Positions 35,694-47,900 of a stretch of DNA of 64,000 nt are shown here, in pieces (positions within the stretch are counted from its first letter, which is position 1; every line of letters starts with the position of its first letter). The DNA is taken from positions 1,364,001-1,428,000 of the forward strand of contig NW_027478419.1 in assembly GCF_051014685.1 (NCBI RefSeq). The letters are read 5' to 3'. The notes beneath the pieces are model-generated. The model searched no databases. It was not told the DNA's origin and worked only from the letters and a program-made list of their open reading frames with translations. A program made the position numbers and the translations under genes. The stretch comes from Ptiloglossa arizonensis. Its lineage: Eukaryota; Arthropoda; Insecta; Hymenoptera; Colletidae.

Positions 35694-36916
35694 GCTTTTC
35701 CCCTAGGCCGTTCTAGTTATTCGTTTCGAGCATCAGAACTGCGAAGATTTTGAGTTTCTCAAGCGTTTCTTACATCCAAACTGCCACATCTCGCGAACGG
35801 ATGGACCAATCCGCATGATTTCTGTTGCATCTGAAAGTAGAAACTCGCCTGATTACAACGGTATGTGTAGTTTTCCCCTAGACCGTTCCAGTTATTCGTT
35901 TCGAGAATCAGAACTGCGAAAATTTTGAGTTCCTCAAGCGTTTCTTACCTCCAAACTGCCATATCTCGCGAACGGATTGACCAATCCGCAAAATTTCTGT
36001 TGCATCTGAAAGTAGAAACTGGCCCGATTACAACGGCATGCGCACTTTTCCCCTAGGCCGTTCTGGTTATTCGTTTCGAGCATCAGAACTGCGAAAATTT
36101 TGAGTTTCTCAAGCGTTTCTTACATCCAAACGGCCATATCTCGCGAACGGATTGACCAACCCGCATGATTTCTGTTGCATCTGAAAGTAGAAACTCGCCC
36201 GACTACAACGGTAGGTGTAGTTTTCCCCTAGGCCGTTCTAGTTATTAGTTTCGAGCTTCAGAACTGCGAAAATTTTGAGTTTCTCAAGCGTTTCTTACTT
36301 CCAAACTGCCACATCTCGCGAACGGATCGACCAATCCGCAAAATTTCTGTTGCATCTGAAAGTAGAAACTCGCCCGATTACATCGGCATGCGTACATTTC
36401 CCCTAGGCCGTTCTAGTTATTCGTTTCGAGCATCAGAACTGCGAAAATTTTGAGTTTCTCAAGCGTTTCTTACATCCAAACTGCCACATCTCGCGAACGG
36501 ATTGACCAATCCGCAAAATTTCTGTTGCATCTGAAAGTAGAAACTCGCGTGATTACAACGGTATGTGTAGTTTTCCCCTTGACCGTTCCAGTTATTCGTT
36601 TCGAGAATCAGAACTGCGAAAATTTTGAGTTTCTCAAGCGTTTCTTACCTCCAAACTGCCATATCTCGCGAACGGATTGACCAATCCGCAAAATTTCTGT
36701 TGCATTTGAATGTAGAAACTCGCCCGATTACAACGGTATGTGTAGTTTTCCCCTAGGCCGTTCCAGTTATTCGTTTCGACCATCAGAACTGCGAAAATTT
36801 TGAGTTTCTCAAGCGTTTCTTACATCCAAACTGCCACATCTCGCGAACGGATTGATCAATCCGCAAAATTTCTGTTGCATCTGAAAGTAGAAACTCGCCC
36901 GATTACAACGGTATGC
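35684..36916. repeat. D-type island, copy 2
   Basis: Carries block D markers (GCATGATTTC, CTAGACCG, CTTGACCG, GAGAATCAG, GGTAGGTG at 36,207) between E-type and mixed monomers. Here the island is detached from block D, as expected of a segment carried along by the super-unit duplication. Confidence 0.88.
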
Positions 36917-38167
36917 GCACTTTCCCCCTAGGCCGTTCCAGTTATTCGTTTCAAGCATCAGAACTGCGCAAATTTTGAGTTTCTCAAGCGTTTCTTACCT
37001 CCAAACTGCCATCTCTCGCGAACGGATTGACCAATCCGCAAAATTTCTGTTGCATCTGAAAGTAGAAACTCGCCCGATTACAACGGTATGTGTAGTTTTC
37101 CTCTAGGCCGTTCCAGTTATTCGTTTTGAGCATCAGAACTGCGAAAATTTTGAGTTTCTCGATCGTTTCTTATATCCAAACTGCCATATCTCGCGAACGG
37201 ATTGACCGATCCGCAAAATTTCCGTTGCATCTGAAAGTAGAAACTCGCCCGATTACAAGGGTATGCGCACTTTTCCCCTAGGCCGTTCTAGTTATTTGTT
37301 TCGAGCATTAGAAATGCGAAAATTTTGAGTTTCTCAAGCGTTTCTTACATCCAAACGGCCATATCTCGCGAACGGATTGATCAATCCGCAAAATTTCTGT
37401 TGCATCTGAAAGTAGAAGCTCGCCCGATTACAACGGTATGCGCACTTTTCCCCTAGGCCCTTCTAGTTATTCGTTTCGAGCATCAGAACTGCGAAAATTT
37501 TGAGTTTCTCAAGCGTTTCTTATCTCCAAAGTGCCATATCTTGCGAACGGATTGATCAATCCGCAAAATTTCAGTTGCATCTGAAAGTAGAAAGTCGCCC
37601 GAATACAACGGTATGCGCACTTCCCCCCTAGGCCGTTCTAGTTATTCGTTTCAAGCATCAGAACTGCGCAAATTTTGAGTTTCTCAAGCGCTTCCTACTT
37701 CCAAACTGCCATATCTCGTGAACGGATTCACCAATCCGCAAAATTTCTGTTGCATCTGAAAGTAGAAACTCGCCCGAGTACATCGGTTTGCGTACTTTTC
37801 CCCTAGGCCGGTCTAGTTATTCGTTTCGAGCATCAGAACTGCGAAAATTTTGAGTTTCTCAAGCGTTTCTTACCTCCAAACTGCCACATCTCGCGAACGG
37901 ATTGACCAATCCGCAAAATTTCTGTTGCATCTGAAAGTAGAAACTCGCCCGATTACAACAGTATGTGTAGTTTTCCCCTAGGCCGTTCCAGTTATTCGTT
38001 TCGAGCATCAGAACTGCGAAAATTTTGAGTTTCTCAAGCGTTTCTTACCTCCAAACTGCCATATCTCGCGAACGGATTGACCAATCCGCATGATTTCTAT
38101 TGCATTTGAAAGTACAAACTCGCCCGATTACAACGGTATGCGCACTTTTCCCCTGGGCCGTTCTAGT
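36917..38167. repeat. Mixed monomer segment, copy 2
   Basis: Repeats 19,601-20,851, including the private variants CTCGATCGTTTC, ACAAGGGTATG, GTCGCCCGAATAC and CGGTTTGCG. Confidence 0.85.
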
Positions 38168-41100
38168 CATTAGTTTCGAGCATCAGAACTGCGAAAATTT
38201 TGAGTTTCTCAAGCGTTTCTTACCTCCAAACTGCCACATCTCGCGAACGGATTGACCAATCCGCAAAATTTCTGTTGCATCTGAAAGTAGAAACTCGCCC
38301 GATTACAACGGTATGCGTACTTCTCCCCTAGGCCGTTCTAGTCATTCGCTTCGAGCATCAGAACTGCGAAAATTTTGAATTTCTCAAGCGTTTCTTACTT
38401 CCAATCTGCCACATCTCGCGAACGGATCGACCAATCCGCAAAATTTCTGTTGCATCTGAAAGTAGAAACTCGCCCGATTACATCGGTATGCGTACTTTCC
38501 CCCTAGGCCGTTCTAGTTATTCGTTTCAAGCATCAGAACTGCGCAAATTTTGAGTTTCTCAAGCGCTTCCTACTTCCAAACTGCCATATCTCGTGAACGG
38601 ATCCACCAATCCGCAAAATTTCTGTTGCATCTGAAAGTAGAAACTCGCCCGATTACAACGGTATGCGCACTTTTCCCCTAGGCCGTTCTAGTTATTCGTG
38701 TCGAGCATTAGAACTGCGAAAATTTTGAGTTTCTCAAGGGTTTCTTACCTCCAAACTGCCATATCTCGCGAACGCATTGACCAATCCGCAAAATTTCTGT
38801 TGCATCTGAAAGTAGAAACTCGCCCGATTACAACGGTATGCGTACTTCTCCACTAGGCCGTTCTAGTCAGTCGTTTCGAGCATCAGAACTGCGAAAATTT
38901 TGCGTTTCTCAAGCGTTTCTTACATCCAAACTGCCACATCTCGCGAACGGATTGACCAATCCGCAAAATTTCTGTTGCATCTGAAAGTAGAAACTCGCCC
39001 GATTACAACGGTATGCGTACTTTTCCCCTAGGCCGTTCTAGTTATTCGTTTCGTGAATCAGACCTGCGAAAATTTTGCGTTTCTCAAGCGTTTCTTACAT
39101 CCAAACTGCCATATCTCGCGAACGGATTGATCGATCCGCAAAATTTCTGTTGCATCTGAAAGTAGAAACTCGCCCGATTACAACGGTATGCGCACTTTTC
39201 CCCTAGGCCGTTCTAGTTACTCGTTTCGAGCATCAGAACTGCGAAAATTTTGAGTTTCTCAAGCGTTTCTTATCTCCAAACTGCCATATCTCGCGAACGG
39301 ATCGACCAATCCGCAAAATTTCTGTTGCATCTGCAAGTAGAAACTCGCCCGATTACAACGGTATGCCTACTTTTCCCCTAGGCAGTTTTAGTTATTCGTT
39401 TCGAGCATCAGAACTGCGCAAATTTTGAGTTTCTCAAGCGTTTCTTACATCCAAACTGCCATATCTCGCGAACGGATTGACCAATCCGCAAAATTTCTGT
39501 TGCATCTGAAAGTAGAAACTCGCCCGATTAAAACGGTATGCGCACTTTTCCCCTAGGCCGTTCTAGTTACTCGTTTCGAGCATCAGAGCTGCGAAAATTT
39601 TGAGTTTCTCAAGCGTTTCTTACCTCCAAACTGCCATATCTCGCGAACGGATGGATCAATCCGCAAAATTTCTGTTGCATCTGAAAGTAGAAACTCGCCC
39701 GATTACAACGGTATGTGTAGTTTTCCCCTAGGCCGTTCTAGTCATTCGTTTCGAGCATCAGAACTGCGCAAGTTTTGAGTTTCTCAAGCGTTTCTTACCC
39801 CCAAACTGCCATATCTCGCGAACGGATTGACCAATCCGCAATATTTCTGTTGCATCTGAAAGTAGAAACTCGCCCGATTACAACGGTATGCGCACTTTTC
39901 CCCTAGGCCGTTCTAGTTATTCGTTTCGAGCATCAGAACTGCGAAAATTTTGAGTTTCTCAAGCGTTTCTTACATCCAAACTGCCATATCTCGCGAACGG
40001 ATTGACCGATCTGCAAAATTTCTGTTGCATCTGAAAGTAGAAACTCGCCCGATTACAACGGTATGCGTACTTTTCCCCTAGTCCGTTCTAGTTATTCGTT
40101 TCGTGCATCAGAACTGCGAAAATTTTGCGTTTCTCAAGCGTTTCTTACATCCAAACTGCCATATCTCGCGAACGGATTGACCAATCCGCAAAATTTCTGT
40201 TGCATCTGAAAGTACAAACTCGCCCGATTACAACGGTATGTGTAGTTTTCCCCTAGGCCGTTCCAGTTATTCGTTTCGAGCATCAGAACTGCGAAAATTT
40301 TGAGTTTCTCAAGCGTTTCTTACATCCAAACTGCCATATCTCGCGAACGGAATGACCGATCCGCATAATTTCTGTTGCATCTGAAAGTAGAAACTCGCCC
40401 GATTACAACGGTATGCGCACTTTTCCCTTAGGCCGTTCTAGTTATTCGTGTCGAGCATCAGAACTGCGAAAATTTTGAGTTTCTCAAGCGTTTCTTACCT
40501 CCAAACTGCCATATCTCGCGAACTCATTGACCAATCCGCAAAATTTCCTTTGCATCTGAAAGTAGAAACTCGCCCGATTACAACGGTATGCGTACTTCTC
40601 CCCTAGGCCGTTCTAGTCAGTCGTTTCGAGCATCAGAACTGCGAAAATTTTGCGTTTCTCAAGCGTTTCTTACCTCCAAACTGCCATATCTCGCGAACGG
40701 ATCGACCAATCCGCAAAATTTCTGTTGCATCTGCAAGTAGAAACTCGCCCGATTACAACGGTATGCCTACTTTTCCCCTAGGCAGTTTTAGTTATTCGTT
40801 TCGAGCATCAGAACTGCGCAAATTTTGAGTTTCTCAAGCGTTTCTTACATCCAAACTGCCATATCTCGCGAACGGATTGACCAATCCGCAAAATTTCTGT
40901 TGCATCTGAAAGTAGAAACTCGCCCGATTAAAACGGTATGCGCACTTTTCCCCTAGGCCGTTCTAGTTACTCGTTTCGAGCATCAGAGCTGCGAAAATTT
41001 TGAGTTTCTCAAGCGTTTCTTACCTCCAAACTGCCATATCTCGCGAACGGATGGATCAATCCGCAAAATTGCTGTTGCATCTGAAAGTAGAAACTCGGCC

Positions 41101-44100
41101 GATTACAACGGTATGTGTAGTTTTCCCCTAGGCCGTTCTAGTCATTCGTTTCGAGCATCAGAACTGCGCAAGTTTTGAGTTTCTCAAGCGTTTCTTACCC
41201 CCAAACTGCCATATCTCGCGAACGGATTGACCAATCCGCAATATTTCTGTTGCATCTGAAAGTAGAAACTCGCCCGATTACAACGGTATGCGCACTTTTC
41301 CCCTAGGCCGTTCTAGTTATTCGTTTCGAGCATCAGAACTGCGAAAATTTTGAGTTTCTCAAGCGTTTCTTACATCCAAACTGCCATATCTCGCGAACGG
41401 ATTGACCGATCTGCAAAATTTCTGTTGCATCTGAAAGTAGAAACTCGCCCGATTACAACGGTATGCGTACTTTTCCCCTAGTCCGTTCTAGTTATTCGTT
41501 TCGTGCAACAGAACTGCGAAAATTTTGCGTTTCTCAAGCGTTTCTTACATCCAAACTGCCATATCTCGCGAACGGATTGACCAATCCGCAAAATTTCTGT
41601 TGCATCTGAAAGTACAAACTCGCCCGATTACAACGGTATGTGTAGTTTTCCCCTAGGCCGTTCCAGTTATTCGTTTCGAGCATCAGAACTGCGAAAATTT
41701 TGAGTTTCTCAAGCGTTTCTTACATCCAAACTGCCATATCTCGCGAACGGAATGACCGATCCGCATAATTTCTGTTGCATCTGAAAGTAGAAACTCGCCC
41801 GATTACAACGGTATGCGCACTTTTCCCTTAGGCCGTTCTAGTTATTCGTGTCGAGCATCAGAACTGCGAAAATTTTGAGTTTCTCAAGCGTTTCTTACCT
41901 CCAAACTGCCATATCTCGCGAACGCATTGACCAATCCGCAAAATTTCTGTTGCATCTGAAAGTAGAAACTCGCCCGATTACAACGGTATGCGTACTTCTC
42001 CCCTAGGCCGTTCTAGTCAGTCGTTTCGAGCATCAGAACTGCGAAAATTTTGCGTTTCTCATGCGTTTCTTACCTCCAAACTGCCATATCTCGCGAACGG
42101 ATCGACCAATCCGCAAAATTTCTGTTGCATCTGCAAGTAGAAACTCGCCCGATTACAACGGTATGCCTACTTTTCCCCTAGGCAGTTTTAGTTATTCGTT
42201 TCGAGCATCAGAACTGCGCAAATTTTGAGTTTCTCAAGCGTATCTTACATCCAAACTGCCATATCTCGCGAACGGATTGACCGATCCGCAAAATTTCTGT
42301 TGCATCTGAAAGTAGAAACTCGCCCGATTACAACGGTATGCGCACTTTTCCCCTAGGCCGTCCTAGTTACTCGTTTCGAGCATCAGAACTGCGAAAATTT
42401 TGAGTTTCTCAAGCGTTTCTTATCTCCAAACTGCCATATCTCGCGAACGGATCGACCAATCCGCAAAATTTCTGTTGCATCTGCAAGTAGAAACTCGCCC
42501 GATTACAACGGTATGCGTACTTTTCCCCTAGGCAGTTCTAGTTATTCGTTTCGAGCATCAGAACTGCGAAAATTTTGAATTTCTCAAGCGTTTCTTACTT
42601 CCAAACTGCCACATCTCGCGAACGGATTGACCGATCCGCAAAATTTCTGTTTCATCTGAAAGTAGAAACTCGCCCGATTACAACGGTATGCGCACTTTTC
42701 CCCTAGGCCGTTCTAGTTATTCGTGTCGAGCATCAGAACTGCGAAAATTTTGAATTTCTCAAGCGTTTCTTACCTCCAAACTGCCATATCTCGCGAACGG
42801 ATTGACCAATCCGCAAAATTTCTGTTGCATCTGAAAGTAGAAACTCGCCCGATTACAACGGTATGCGCACTTTTCCCCTAGGCCGTTCTAGTTATTCGTG
42901 TCGAGCATCAGAACTGCGAAAATTTTGAGTTTCTCAAGCGTTTCTTACCTCCAAACTGCCATATCTCGCGAACGGAATCACCAATCCGCAAAATTTCTGT
43001 TGCATCTGAAAGTAGAAACTCGCCCGATTAAAACGGTATGCGCACTTTTCCCCTAGGCCGTTCTAGTCATTCGTTTCGAGCATCAGAACTGCGAAAATTT
43101 TGAGTTTCTCAAGCGTTTCTTACATCCAAACTGCCATATGTCGCGAACGGAATGACCGATCCGCATAATTTCTGTTGCATCTGAAAGTAGAAACTCGCCC
43201 GATTACAACGGTATGCCCACTTTTCCCCTAGGCCGTTCTAGTTATTCGTGTCGAGCATCAGATCTGCGCAAATTTTGAGTTTCTCAAGCGTTTCTTACCT
43301 CCAAACTGCCATATCTCGCGAACGGATTGACCAATCCGCAAAATTTCTGTTGCATCTGAAAGTACAAACTCGCCCGATTACAACGGTATGTGTAGTTTTC
43401 CCCTAGGCCGTTCCAGTTATTCGTTTCGAGCATCAGAACTGCGAAAATTTTGAGTTTCTCAAGCGTTTCTTACATCCAAACTGCCATATCTCGCGAACGG
43501 AATGACCGATCCGCATAATTTCTGTTGCATCTGAAAGTAGAAACTCGCCCGCTTACAACGGTATGCGCACTTTTCCCTTAGGCCGTTCTAGTTATTAGTG
43601 TCGAGCATCAGAACTGCGAAAATTTTGAGTTTCTCAAGCGTTTCTTACCTCCAAACTGCCATATCTCGCGAACGCATTCACCAATCCGCAAAATTTCTGT
43701 TGCATCTGAAAGTAGAAACTCGCCCGATTACAACGGTATGCGTACTTCTCCCCTAGGCCGTTCTAGTCAGTCGTTTCGAGCATCAGAACTGCGAAAATTT
43801 TGCGTTTCTCAAGCGTTTCTTACCTCCAAACTGCCACATCTCGCGAACGGATTGACCAATCCGCAAAATTTCTGTTGCATCTGAAAGTAGAAACTCGCCC
43901 GATTACAACGGTATGTGTAGTTTTCCCCTAGGCCGTTCCAGTTATTCGTTTCGAGCATCAGAACTGCGAAAATTTTGAGTTTCTCAAGCGTTTCTTACAT
44001 CCAAACTGCCATATCTCGCGAACGGATTGGCCGATCCGCAAAATTTCTGTTGCATCTGAAAGTAGAAACTCGCCCGATTACAACGGTATGCGCACTTTTC

Positions 44101-44901
44101 CCCTAGGCCGTTCTAGTTATTCGTTTCGAGCATCAGAACTGCGCAAATCTTGAGTTTCTCAAGCGTTTCTTACCTCCAAACTGCCATATCTTGCGAACGG
44201 ATTGACCAATCCGCAATATTTCTGTTGCATCTGAACGTACAAACTCGCCCGATACAACGGTATGTGTAGTTTTCCCCTAGGCCGTTCTAGTTATTCGTGT
44301 CGAGCATCAGAACTGCGAAAATTTTGAGTTTCTCAAGCGTTTCTTACCTCCAAACTGCCATATCTCGCGAACGGATTCACCAATCCGCAAAATTTCTGTT
44401 GCACCTGAAAGTAGAAACTCGCCCGATTACAACGGTATGCGTACTTTTCCCCTAGGCCGCTCTAGTTACTCGTTTCGAGCATCAGAGCTGCGAAAATTTT
44501 GAGTTTCTCGAGCGTTTCTTATCTCCAAACTGCCATATCTCGCGAACGGATTGACCGATCCGCAAAATTTCTGTTGCATCTGAAAGTAGAAACTCGCCCG
44601 ATTACAACGGTATGCGCACTTTTCCCCGAGGCCTTTCTAGTTATTCGTGTCGAGCATCAGAACTGCGAAAATTTTGAGTTTCTCAAGCGTTTCTTACCTC
44701 CAAACTGCCATATCTCGCGAACGGATTCACCAATCCGCAAAATTTCTGTTGCATCTGAAAATAGAAACTCGCCCGATTACAACGGTATGCGTACTTTTCC
44801 CCTAGGCCGCTCTAGTTACTCGTTTCGAGCATCAGAGCTGCGAAAATTTTGAGTTTGTCGAGCGTTTCTTATCTCCAAACTGCCATATCTCGCGAACGGA
44901 T
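38168..44901. repeat. A-like segment in super-unit copy 2
   Basis: Equivalent to 20,852-27,585. It includes the cut 8-monomer unit near 42,240 (GCGTATCTTACATCC), the two GAATTTCTC monomers near 42,540-42,890, and a 174-bp monomer (deletion at 44,251). Confidence 0.9.
39275..42282. repeat. 8-monomer higher-order repeat (1,400 bp), 2.1 copies, copy 2
   Basis: TATGCCTAC ends at 39,370, 40,770 and 42,170, 1,400 bp apart. A G at 41,071 and a G at 40,760 distinguish it from copy 1. Confidence 0.92.
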
Positions 44902-47900
44902 TGATCAATCCGCAAAATTTCTGTTGCATCTGAAAGTAGAAACTCGCCCGATTACAACGGTATGCGCACTTTTCCCTTAGGCCGTTCTAGTTATTCGTGT
45001 CGAGCATCAGAACTGCGAAAATTTTGAGTTTCTCAAGCGTTTCTTACCTCCAAACTGCCATATCTCGCGAACGCATTGACCAATCCGCAAAATTTCTGTT
45101 GCATCTGAAAGTAGAAACTCGCCCGATTACAACGGTATGCGTACTTCTCCCCTAGGCCGTTCTAGTCAGTCGTTTCGAGCATCAGAACTGCGAAAATTTT
45201 GAGTATCTCAAGCGTTTCTTACCTCCAAACTGCCACATCTCGCGAACGGATTGACCAATCCGCAAAATTTCTGTTGCATCTGAAAGTAGAAACTCGCCCG
45301 ATTACAACGGTATGTGTAGTTTTCCCCTAGGCCGTTCCAGTTATTCGTTTCGAGCATCAGAACTGCGCAAATCTTGAGTTTCTCAAGCGTTTCTTACCTC
45401 CAAACTGCCATATCTTGCGAACGGATTGACCAATCCGCAATATTTCTGTTGCATCTGAACGTACAAACTCGCCCGATACAACGGTATGTGTAGTTTTCCC
45501 CTAGGCCGTTCTAGTTATTCGTGTCGAGCATCAGAACTGCGAAAATTTTGAGTTTCTCAAGCGTTTCTTACCTCCAAACTGCCATATCTCGCGAACGGAT
45601 TCACCAATCCGCAAAATTTCTGTTGCACCTGAAAGTAGAAACTCGCCCGATTACAACGGTATGCGTACTTTTCCCCTAGGCCGCTCTAGTTACTCGTTTC
45701 GAGCATCAGAGCTGCGAAAATTTTGAGTTTCTCGAGCGTTTCTTATCTCCAAACTGCCATATCTCGCGAACGGATTGACCGATCCGCAAAATTTCTGTTG
45801 CATCTGAAAGTAGAAACTCGCCCGATTACAACGGTATGCGCACTTTTCCCCTAGGCCGTTCTAGTTATTCGTTTCGAGCATCAGAACTGCGCAAATCTTG
45901 AGTTTCTCAAGCGTTTCTTACCTCCAAACTGCCATATCTTGCGAACGGATTGACCAATCCGCAATATTTCTGTTGCATCTGAACGTACAAACTCGCCCGA
46001 TACAACGGTATGTGTAGTTTTCCCCTAGGCCGTTCTAGTTATTCGTGTCGAGCATCAGAACTGCGAAAATTTTGAGTTTCTCAAGCGTTTCTTACCTCCA
46101 AACTGCCATATCTCGCGAACGGATTCACCAATCCGCAAAATTTCTGTTGCACCTGAAAGTAGAAACTCGCCCGATTACAACGGTATGCGTACTTTTCCCC
46201 TAGGCCGCTCTAGTTACTCGTTTCGAGCATCAGAGCTGCGAAAATTTTGAGTTTCTCGAGCGTTTCTTATCTCCAAACTGCCATATCTCGCGAACGGATT
46301 GACCGATCCGCAAAATTTCTGTTGCATCTGAAAGTAGAAACTCGCCCGATTACAACGGTATGCGCACTTTTCCCCGAGGCCTTTCTAGTTATTCGTGACG
46401 AGCATCAGAACTGCGAAAATTTTGAGTTTCTCAAGCGTTTCTTACCTCCAAATTGCCATATCTCGCGAACGGATTCACCAATCCGCAAAATTTCTGTTGC
46501 ATCTGAAAATAGAAACTCGCCCGATTACAACGGTATGCGTACTTTTCCCCTAGGCCGCTCTAGTTACTCGTTTCGAGCATCAGAGCTGCGAAAATTTTGA
46601 GTTTGTCGAGCGTTTCTTATCTCCAAACTGCCATATCTCGCGAACGGATTGATCAATCCGCAAAATTTCTGTTGCATCTGAAAGTAGAAACTCGCCCGAT
46701 TACAACGGTATGCGCACTTTTCCCTTAGGCCGTTCTAGTTATTCGTGTCGAGCATCAGAGCTGCGAAAATTTTGAGTTTGTCGAGCGTTTCATATCTCCA
46801 AACTGCCATATCTCGCGAACGGATTGATCAATCCGCAAAATTTCTGTTGCATCTGAAAGTAGAAACTCGCCCGATTACAACGGTATGCGCACTTTTCCCT
46901 TAGGCCGTTCTAGTTATTCGTGTCGAGCATAAGAACTGCGAAAATTTTGAGTTTCTCAAGCGTTTCTTACCTCCAAACTGCCACATCTCGCGAACGGATT
47001 GACCAATCCGCAAAATTTCTGTTGCATCTGCAAGTAGAAACTCGCCCGATTACAACGGTATGCGTACTTTTCCCCTAGGCAGTTCTAGTTATTCGTTTCG
47101 AGCATCAGAACTGCGCAAATTTTGAGTTTCTCAAGCGTTTCTTACATCCAAACTTCCATATCTCGCGAACGGATCGATCAATCCGCAAAATTTCTGTTGC
47201 TTCTGAAAGTAGAAGCTCGCCCGATTACAACGGTATGCGCACTTTTCCCCTAGGCCGTTCTAGTCATTCGTTTCGAGCATCAGAACTGCGAAAATTTGGA
47301 GTTTCTCAAGCGTTTCTTACCTCCAAACTGCCACATCTCGCAAACGGATTGACCAATCCGCAAAATTTCTGTTGCATCTGAAAGTAGAAACTCGCCCGAT
47401 TACAACGGTATGCGTACTTTTCCCCTAGGCCGCTCTAGTTACTCGTTTCGAGCATCAGAGCTGCGAAAATTTTGAGTTTCTCGAGCGTTTCTTATCTCCA
47501 AACTGCCATATCTCGCGAACGGATTGACCGATCCGCAAAATTTCTGTTGCATCTGAAAGTAGAAACTCGCCCGATTACAACGGTATGCGCACTTTTCCCC
47601 TAGGCCGTTCTAGTTATTCGTTTCGAGCATCAGAACTGCGCAAATCTTGAGTTTCTCAAGCGTTTCTTACCTCCAAACTGCCATATCTTGCGAACGGATT
47701 GACCAATCCGCAATATTTCTGTTGCATCTGAACGTACAAACTCGCCCGATACAACGGTATGTGTAGTTTTCCCCTAGGCCGTTCTAGTTATTCGTGTCGA
47801 GCATCAGAACTGCGAAAATTTTGAGTTTCTCAAGCGTTTCTTACCTCCAAACTGCCATATCTCGCGAACGGATTCACCAATCCGCAAAATTTCTGTTGCA

